From NCBI GenBank assembly GCA_002305415.1, contig DBQX01000035.1, positions 6,862 to 27,048 of the forward strand: a DNA stretch of 20,187 nt, written 5' to 3'. Position 1 is the first letter of the stretch, and each line of letters begins with the position of its first letter. Under the pieces are notes generated by a model, which was not told where the DNA came from, searched no databases, and was given only the letters and a program-made list of their open reading frames with translations. Made by a program: the position numbers and the translations under genes. Source of the stretch: Actinomycetales bacterium UBA1383 (GTDB taxonomy: Bacteria > Actinomycetota > Actinomycetes > Actinomycetales > Actinomycetaceae). This document shows positions 14,860 through 20,187 of the stretch, piece by piece.

Positions 14860-15216
14860 CTACTTGTCCGCGAGGACCGCCCACGCGATCAGCTGATCGA
14901 GACGCCGCACGTCGATCTTCGAACCCAGCTTGATCTTGATGTGACCGGCCCGCGTCCAGAGTTCTATCTCGGAACTGAGATCGAATGTGCCCGCGTTCTC
15001 CGTCGACCACATTGCCGAGTAGGGGAGTGAGTAGACCTCCACCTTCTTCCCCGTCATGCCTTGCGAGTCGCGGACGATCAGCCTCCTGTTCGTGAAGATC
15101 GCGCTGTCACGCACGGTCTTGTAGGCAGCAACGGGCTGTTCTCCGGCGACGAGGAGGCTCGCCACTCCGTCCGGGATCGGCACTTCGAACTGGAACTGTC
15201 TCCCAGATCCTCCCAA
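14860..15216 (-). CDS. Bacterial PH-domain protein (bPH type)
   Basis: A 118-residue protein that is essentially one bacterial pleckstrin-homology domain: GEQPVAAYKTVRDSAIFTNR at 25-44, RLIVRDSQGMTGKKVEVYSL at 45-64, and ENAGTFDLSSEIELW at 73-87 are the hallmarks of this YvbH/bPH_1 group, followed by a C-terminal helix (DVRRLDQLIAWAVLA). Such domains form ring-like oligomers in solved structures; the cellular role is unknown. The frame offers a TTG at 15216 and a GTG at about 15183; neither has a clear ribosome binding site, so the N-terminus is uncertain. It is divergent from the SNF2 helicase gene, sharing a 148-nt intergenic region. Confidence 0.8.
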   Translation of the reverse strand: MGGSGRQFQFEVPIPDGVASLLVAGEQPVAAYKTVRDSAIFTNRRLIVRDSQGMTGKKVEVYSLPYSAMWSTENAGTFDLSSEIELWTRAGHIKIKLGSKIDVRRLDQLIAWAVLADK

Positions 15217-15312
15217 GATCCGGCGTGGTGCGGCGTCGTTCCGTTACCCGCCGGCCGGATGGTGTTCAGTCTCCCGGCGCGCGGCTGCCCCGAATCCCTC
15301 GCCAACCCGACG

Positions 15313-15318
15313 TAGGCT
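15313..15318 (+). promoter_or_regulatory. Candidate -10 element of the SNF2 helicase-methylase operon
   Basis: TAGGCT fits TANNNT and lies 46 nt before the ATG at 15365, leaving a short leader that contains AGGGGG. No good -35 was found. The rest of 15217-15364 holds no recognisable gene. Confidence 0.3.
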
Positions 15319-15364
15319 GGCAGGAGAACGTCACCGACGCCGTCGTCCAGGGGGACCCACCAGC

Positions 15365-18187
15365 ATGCCAACCACCTACGCCGCCGGCAGCCTCGTCCGC
15401 ACCCGGGGTCGCGAGTGGGTGGTCCTCCCTGACTCCGTCGCTGACTTCCTCGTCCTCCGCCCCCTCGGCGGCGGCCACGACGACGTCGCGGGCGTCTTCC
15501 CCGCCCTCGAACCCGTCCACTCGGCCACCTTCCCCCCGCCCAGCCCCGATGACCTCGGCGACTCCGCCTCCGCCGGCCTCCTCCGCACGGCCCTGCGGAT
15601 CGGCTTCCGCTCCTCCGCCGGCCCGTTCCGCAGTGTCGCGGGCCTCGCCGTCGAGCCGCGCGCCTACCAGTACGTCCCCCTCATGCTGGCCCTCCGCCAG
15701 GACGTCACCCGCCTCCTCATCGCGGACGACGTCGGCATCGGCAAGACCGTCGAGGCCGGCCTGATCGCCGCAGAGCTGCTCGCGCAAGGAACAGTCAGAA
15801 GACTCACCGTCCTCTGCAGCCCCGCGCTCGCCGAGCAGTGGCAGCGCGAACTCCGCGAGAAGTTCGCCATCGACGCCGAACTCGTCCTTACCTCCACGGT
15901 CCGTGGCCTGGAGCGCGGGCTCATGATGGACGAGTCCCTGTTCGAGCGTCACCCGTACACGGTGGTCTCCACCGACTTCATCAAGTCCGCCCACCGCCGT
16001 TTCGAGTTCTTGAACCAGGCGCCCGAGCTGGTGATCGTGGACGAGGCCCACACCGCGGTGGCCGACGGCGGCAGCGGCGCCGCCCGCCACCAGCGCCACG
16101 AGCTCCTGCAGGACCTCGCCAGGGACCCCACCCGCCACCTGATCCTCGTCACCGCCACCCCGCACTCCGGCAAGGAGGAGGGCTTCCGCAACCTGCTCGC
16201 CCTCCTCGACCCGCAGCTCGGCCACGTGGACCTCGAGGACGCCAAGGGTCGTGAACGCCTCGCCCGCCACTTCGTGCAGCGCCGCCGCGCGGACATCCGC
16301 CACTTCCTCGACGAGGAGACCGCCTTCCCCCGCGACCGCGAGACCCGCGAGGCCCCCTACCAACTCACCCCCGAATACCGGGCCCTCTTCGACCGCGTCC
16401 TCAATCTCGCCCGCGAGCAGGTCCGCGACGCCGCGGGCGGCCCGCTCCGCCAGCGCGTCCACTGGTGGTCCGCGCTCGCCCTGCTGCGCACGCTCGCGTC
16501 CTCACCGCAGGCCGCCGCCGCCACCCTCCGCACCCGTGCCGCCTCCGCCGAGGCCGACGACGTCGCCGAGGCCGACGCGCTCGGCCGCGCCGGCGTCCTC
16601 GACACCGCGGACGACGAGGCCCTCGACGCCACCCCGGGCGCGGCGTCCGCCGAAGCTGACTCCACCGACCCGCGCCACCGCCGCCTCCTCGCCCTGGCCC
16701 GCGAGGCCGAGGCCCTCGCCGGGCCGACCCACGACCGCAAGCTCGCCCTCGTCACCAGGGAAGTGAAGGCCCTCCTCGCCGACGGCTACGACCCCATCGT
16801 CTTCTGCCGCTTCATCGACACCGCCGAGTACGTCGCGGACCACCTCAGCTCCGCGCTCGGCCGCAACGTCCAAACAACAGCCGTCACCGGCACCCTCCCG
16901 CCCGCCGAGCGCGAGGCCCGCATCCAACAACTCGTCGCCACCGACGCCCGCCACGTCCTCGTTGCCACGGACTGCCTCTCCGAGGGCGTGAACCTCCAGG
17001 AGTCGTTCGACGCCGTCGTCCACTACGACCTCGCCTGGAACCCCACCCGCCACGAGCAGCGCGAGGGCCGGGTGGACCGGTTCGGGCAGCGCCGGGACGT
17101 GGTCCGCGCCGTCACCCTGTACGGCACGGACAACTACATCGACGGCATCGTGCTGGACGTCCTCATCAAGAAGCACCGCGAGATCACGAAGACCACCGGC
17201 GTCTCGGTGCCCGTCCCGGACCAGTCCGACGGCGTCATCCAGGCCCTCATCGAGGGCCTCCTCCTGCGTGGCCAGGACCCCGAGCAGCTCACCTTCGACC
17301 TCGGCCTCACCGCCCAGCGCGACGAACTCCACCGCGCCTGGGAGTCCGCCGCCGAGAAGGAGAAGGCCTCGCGCACCCGCTACGCCCAGCGCACCGTCAA
17401 GCCGGAGGAGGTGGCCGGCGAGGTCGCCGCGATCCGGGCCGCGCTCGGCACGCACGGGGACGTCGCCGCGTTCACCGAGGAGGTCCTCCGCGCGCTCGGG
17501 GCCTCCGTCACGCCCACTGCGGAGGGGTTCCAGGCCGTGACCTCCACGCTGACCGTCGGGGTGCGGGACGCCCTCCCGCCCGGCCACGCGGAGCCGCTGC
17601 CGTTCCACCGCGAGCTGCCCGTCGCGCGCCGCCACGCGCTGCTCGCCCGCACGGACCCGGTGGTCGAGGCCCTGGCCCGCCACGTGCTCGACTCCGCGCT
17701 CGATCCCGCCCTCGACGCCGAGGCCCGCCCGGCCCGCCGCGCCGGCGTGGTCCGAACCACCGCCGTCGCGAAGCGGACCACGCTCCTGCTGGTGCGGTTC
17801 CGCTTCCACCTCACGATCCCCACCGCCGACGGCATCCGTCCCCTCGTCGCCGAGGACGCGCGGCTGCTGGCGTTCGAGGGCTCGCCCGCGAACGCGACGT
17901 GGCTGGACGACGACGCCGCCACCGCCCTCCTCACGGCGACGCCGGGCGCGAACCTACCCGCCGACGTCGCCCGCTCGCAGGCCGAGCGCATCATCGACGG
18001 GCTGGGCGCCGTCGCCCCGCACCTGGACGCCACGGCCGACCGGCTGGCCGTCGAGCTGCTGGAGAGCCACCGGACGGTACGGGCTGGGGCGGGCGCCGCG
18101 CGGCGCGGGTTGAGCGTGACGGCGCAGAAGCCGGCGGACGTCCTCGGCGTGTACGTGTACCTCCCGATCGCAGGAGCCGGCGCATGA
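15365..18187 (+). CDS. SNF2-family helicase, DISARM DrmD-like
   Basis: A 940-residue SF2 translocase of the SNF2/RapA group. Motifs: IADDVGIGKT at 119-128 (Walker A, K127), VDEAH at 225-229, TATPHSGK at 263-270, CLSEGVNLQ at 537-545, and HEQREGRVDRFGQ at 563-575 (arginine fingers). The N-terminal 80 residues (strand-rich, from GSLVRTRGREWVVLPD) precede the helicase core, and there is a long C-terminal part (about 640-940) without motifs I know. Length and the DDVGIGKT Walker form suit DrmD of class 1 DISARM, where it precedes the adenine methylase as here; no database check was possible. An Ala/Glu/Asp-rich low-complexity stretch at about 385-435 interrupts the two RecA lobes. ATG 15365 has AGGGGG about 11 nt upstream. 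The stop overlaps the methylase start (ATGA), so the two are translationally coupled. Confidence 0.9.
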   Translation: MPTTYAAGSLVRTRGREWVVLPDSVADFLVLRPLGGGHDDVAGVFPALEPVHSATFPPPSPDDLGDSASAGLLRTALRIGFRSSAGPFRSVAGLAVEPRAYQYVPLMLALRQDVTRLLIADDVGIGKTVEAGLIAAELLAQGTVRRLTVLCSPALAEQWQRELREKFAIDAELVLTSTVRGLERGLMMDESLFERHPYTVVSTDFIKSAHRRFEFLNQAPELVIVDEAHTAVADGGSGAARHQRHELLQDLARDPTRHLILVTATPHSGKEEGFRNLLALLDPQLGHVDLEDAKGRERLARHFVQRRRADIRHFLDEETAFPRDRETREAPYQLTPEYRALFDRVLNLAREQVRDAAGGPLRQRVHWWSALALLRTLASSPQAAAATLRTRAASAEADDVAEADALGRAGVLDTADDEALDATPGAASAEADSTDPRHRRLLALAREAEALAGPTHDRKLALVTREVKALLADGYDPIVFCRFIDTAEYVADHLSSALGRNVQTTAVTGTLPPAEREARIQQLVATDARHVLVATDCLSEGVNLQESFDAVVHYDLAWNPTRHEQREGRVDRFGQRRDVVRAVTLYGTDNYIDGIVLDVLIKKHREITKTTGVSVPVPDQSDGVIQALIEGLLLRGQDPEQLTFDLGLTAQRDELHRAWESAAEKEKASRTRYAQRTVKPEEVAGEVAAIRAALGTHGDVAAFTEEVLRALGASVTPTAEGFQAVTSTLTVGVRDALPPGHAEPLPFHRELPVARRHALLARTDPVVEALARHVLDSALDPALDAEARPARRAGVVRTTAVAKRTTLLLVRFRFHLTIPTADGIRPLVAEDARLLAFEGSPANATWLDDDAATALLTATPGANLPADVARSQAERIIDGLGAVAPHLDATADRLAVELLESHRTVRAGAGAARRGLSVTAQKPADVLGVYVYLPIAGAGA

Positions 18188-20187
18188 GCGGGACGTTCAC
18201 GACTGTCCGGTCCGTCGGCGGGCTGCTGCCGAGCGACCTGCTGGTGCGGGTGCTGTCGGGGGACGCCACGCTCGCCGGCCTGAAGCCCGCGGACTACCAC
18301 CTCGGCGGCGGGGAGTCGGTGCGCGAGGCGGCGAACCGCGCGTGGTCGTACCTGACGGGCACGTGGGCCGCGTTCACCGCGGCGCGCGAGAAGCTGGCGG
18401 AGGGGAACCCCGCTGTCGGGCTGACGCGCGAGCGTTGGCTGAGCCTGCTGTTCCGGGAGCTGGGCTACGGGCGGCTGCCGCAGACGCCGGCGGGTGGGCT
18501 GACCGCGGGGGAGAAGCAGTTCGCGATCTCGCACGTGTGGGAGCGGACCCCGATCCACCTGCTGGGGTGGGGCGTGGACCTGGACCGCCGGACGCCGGGG
18601 GTGGCGGGGGCCGCGGCTCGGGCACCGCACGCGCTGGTGCAGGAATACCTGAACCGGTCGGAGGAGAGCCTCTGGGCGATCGTGAGCAACGGCCGGGTGC
18701 TGCGGATCCTGCGGGACTCGAGCTCGCTGGCGGGACAGAGCTTCCTGGAGTTCGACCTCGAGGCGATGTTCGAGGGCGAGGTGTTCTCCGACTTCGTGGC
18801 GCTGTTCATGGTGGCGCACCAGTCGCGGGTGGAGGTGGCGCCGGACGCCCCGGCGAGCGACTGCTGGCTGGAGAAGTGGCGGACCGCGGCGGTGGAGTCG
18901 GGCACGCGGGCGCTGGGGGTGCTGCGGGTGGGGGTGCGGGAGGCGATCGAGGCGCTCGGCACCGGTTTCCTGCACCACCCGGACAACGGCGCGCTGGTGC
19001 ACCGGCTGAACTCCGGGGAGCTGAAGCTGGAGGACTACCACCGGGCGCTGCTGCGGCTGGTGTACCGGCTGCTGTTCCTGTTCGTGGCGGAGGACCGGGG
19101 TGCCCTGCTGGCCCCGGATGCGGATGAGGTGGCGCGGGAGCGGTACGACCGCTACTTCTCGACCGCGCGCCTGCGGCGGCTCGCGACCCGACGGCGCGGC
19201 ACCCGTCACGGCGACCAGTGGGAGTCACTGCGGCTCGTCATCGGGGCGCTCGGGCGCGACGGCGGGCGGCCGGAACTCGGGCTGCCGGGACTGGGCGGGC
19301 TGTTCGAGGCGGGGCCGGCCGACGTCGTCACGGACCTGGGGCTCGCGAACGAGGCGCTGTTCGCGGCGGTCAGGCGATTAGCTGTCGTGCAGCTGAAGGG
19401 GCAGCCGAAGCGGCTGGTGGACTACCGCAACCTGGGGGCGGAGGAGCTCGGCGGGATCTACGAGTCGCTGCTGGAGCTGGTGCCGCGGTTCGACCCGGTG
19501 GAGCGGACGTTCACGCTGGAGAGTCTGGCGGGGAATGAACGCAAAACGTCGGGGAGCTACTACACGCCGACGTCGCTGATCGATCTGGTGCTGGACACGG
19601 CCCTGGACCCGCTGCTGAATGCCGCGGAGCGGGAGAAGGATGCGGAGGCGGCGCTGCTGGGGCTGACGGTGTGCGACCCGGCGTGCGGGTCGGGGCACTT
19701 CCTGGTGGCGGCGGCGCGTCGGCTGGCCGAGCGCGTTGCCATTGCGCGGACCGGGGAGGTGGACCCCAGCCCGGTGCACCAGCAGCAGGCGTTGTACGAC
19801 GTGATTTCGCGCTGCATCTACGGGGTGGACCTGAACCCGATGGCGGCGGAGCTCGCGAAGGTGAGCCTGTGGATCGAGGCGCTGCAGCCGGGCAGGCCGC
19901 TGAGCTTCCTCGACGCCCACATCAAGGTGGGGAACTCGCTGCTGGGGACCACGCCCGCGTTGCTCGCTTCTGGGATTCCCGACGCGGCATTCACGCCGAT
20001 CGAGGGGGACGAGAGGAAGCACGCCTCGGCGCTGAAGAAGCGGAACGCGGCGGAGAGGTCCGGCCAGGGGGAGCTGTTCGGGGTGGACACCGTGGACCCG
20101 GGGAACCGGGCGCTGCGGGAGGAGGTGCGCAAGATCGGGGGAGTGGCCGCACTGTCATTGGCAGACGTGCACCTGCAGGAGCAGCGG
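18184..20187 (+). CDS. Eco57I-class N6-adenine DNA methyltransferase (DrmMI/PglX-like), 3' end outside window
   Basis: The first 668 codons, open to the window edge. A large N-terminal region (1-450) includes EKQFAISHVWERTPIHLLGW and a helical segment LYRLLFLFVAEDRG around residue 300, typical of the long methylases of BREX (PglX) and DISARM (DrmMI). SGSYYTPTSLIDLV at 456-469 and VCDPACGSGHFLVAAARRLA from 496 (motif I, SAM binding) open the catalytic domain, followed by GVDLNPMAAELAKVSLWIE (motif II). The catalytic NPPY/F motif is not reached; it should lie a short distance past 20187, so catalysis cannot be verified. Family members methylate adenine in a specific site so that the host genome is spared. 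It overlaps the SNF2 gene by 4 nt. Full length would be expected above 1,000 residues. Confidence 0.9.
   Translation, partial: MSGTFTTVRSVGGLLPSDLLVRVLSGDATLAGLKPADYHLGGGESVREAANRAWSYLTGTWAAFTAAREKLAEGNPAVGLTRERWLSLLFRELGYGRLPQTPAGGLTAGEKQFAISHVWERTPIHLLGWGVDLDRRTPGVAGAAARAPHALVQEYLNRSEESLWAIVSNGRVLRILRDSSSLAGQSFLEFDLEAMFEGEVFSDFVALFMVAHQSRVEVAPDAPASDCWLEKWRTAAVESGTRALGVLRVGVREAIEALGTGFLHHPDNGALVHRLNSGELKLEDYHRALLRLVYRLLFLFVAEDRGALLAPDADEVARERYDRYFSTARLRRLATRRRGTRHGDQWESLRLVIGALGRDGGRPELGLPGLGGLFEAGPADVVTDLGLANEALFAAVRRLAVVQLKGQPKRLVDYRNLGAEELGGIYESLLELVPRFDPVERTFTLESLAGNERKTSGSYYTPTSLIDLVLDTALDPLLNAAEREKDAEAALLGLTVCDPACGSGHFLVAAARRLAERVAIARTGEVDPSPVHQQQALYDVISRCIYGVDLNPMAAELAKVSLWIEALQPGRPLSFLDAHIKVGNSLLGTTPALLASGIPDAAFTPIEGDERKHASALKKRNAAERSGQGELFGVDTVDPGNRALREEVRKIGGVAALSLADVHLQEQR

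Noticed and set aside
13747..15030. A 427-codon plus-strand frame antisense to the HNH and PH-domain genes
   Set aside because: Composition is Arg/His/Pro-rich and both genes on the other strand have clear domain motifs.
17380..19209. A 609-codon antisense frame across the SNF2 and methylase genes
   Set aside because: It crosses the boundary of two well-supported genes and its product is a Pro/Arg/Ser-rich shadow.
1..20187. CRISPR arrays, tRNA or rRNA genes, transposases, integrases
   Set aside because: No regularly spaced repeats, no cloverleaf or rRNA-like stretch, and no open frame with transposase or integrase motifs were seen on reading both strands.

Overview
The window is very GC-rich, with strong G/C preference at third codon positions, GTG and TTG starts, TANNNT-type -10 elements lying 6-7 nt before start codons, and a DUF222/HNH (13E12-type) protein. 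Together these point to a chromosomal segment of an actinobacterium, plausibly a Mycobacteriales relative; the species cannot be named from the sequence. No tRNA, rRNA, CRISPR array, transposase or integrase was seen.

Left part (1 to about 6.7 kb): small housekeeping or accessory genes interleaved with decayed ones. Apparently intact genes are a HAD phosphatase (1104-1760), a DUF6653 membrane protein (1781-2230), a flavin split-barrel (pyridoxamine-oxidase-like) protein (2557-3012), an alpha/beta hydrolase (3222-4031), a probable ATC-hydrolase-family protein (4144-4776) and a methyltransferase-like protein on the minus strand (5719-6336). Around them lie remnants: a serine hydrolase broken into two oppositely oriented pieces (369-599 minus, 618-1094 plus), reciprocal partial copies of the DUF6653 and alpha/beta hydrolase genes that betray a tandem duplication (2085-3902), a second alpha/beta hydrolase killed by an amber codon and a frameshift (4803 to about 5680), and a HIT-family remnant with the middle histidine lost (6404-6562).

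Right part (6.8-20.2 kb): a probable phage-defence locus. A 1,756-residue DEAD/DEAH helicase with a DUF1998 cysteine cluster and a C-terminal Vsr/DUF559-like nuclease-fold domain (6796-12066) is followed, after a minus-strand insert, by an SNF2 helicase resembling DISARM DrmD (15365-18187). That gene overlaps by 4 nt an Eco57I-class N6-adenine methylase resembling DrmMI/PglX (18184 to beyond the window). The combination resembles class 1 DISARM, but the helicase and DUF1998 parts are in one polypeptide, as in Druantia DruE or MrfA-like proteins, and a nuclease domain is added. By family knowledge the methylase would mark self DNA while the helicases and nuclease act on unmodified incoming DNA; that is inference.

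Between the two helicase genes sits a 3.1-kb block entirely on the minus strand (12085-15216): a RelE/ParE toxin and Phd/YefM antitoxin with their own good promoter, an unknown protein with weak DUF4265 resemblance, a DUF222-HNH endonuclease and a bacterial PH-domain protein. It looks like cargo nested in the defence locus, or an accessory part of it.
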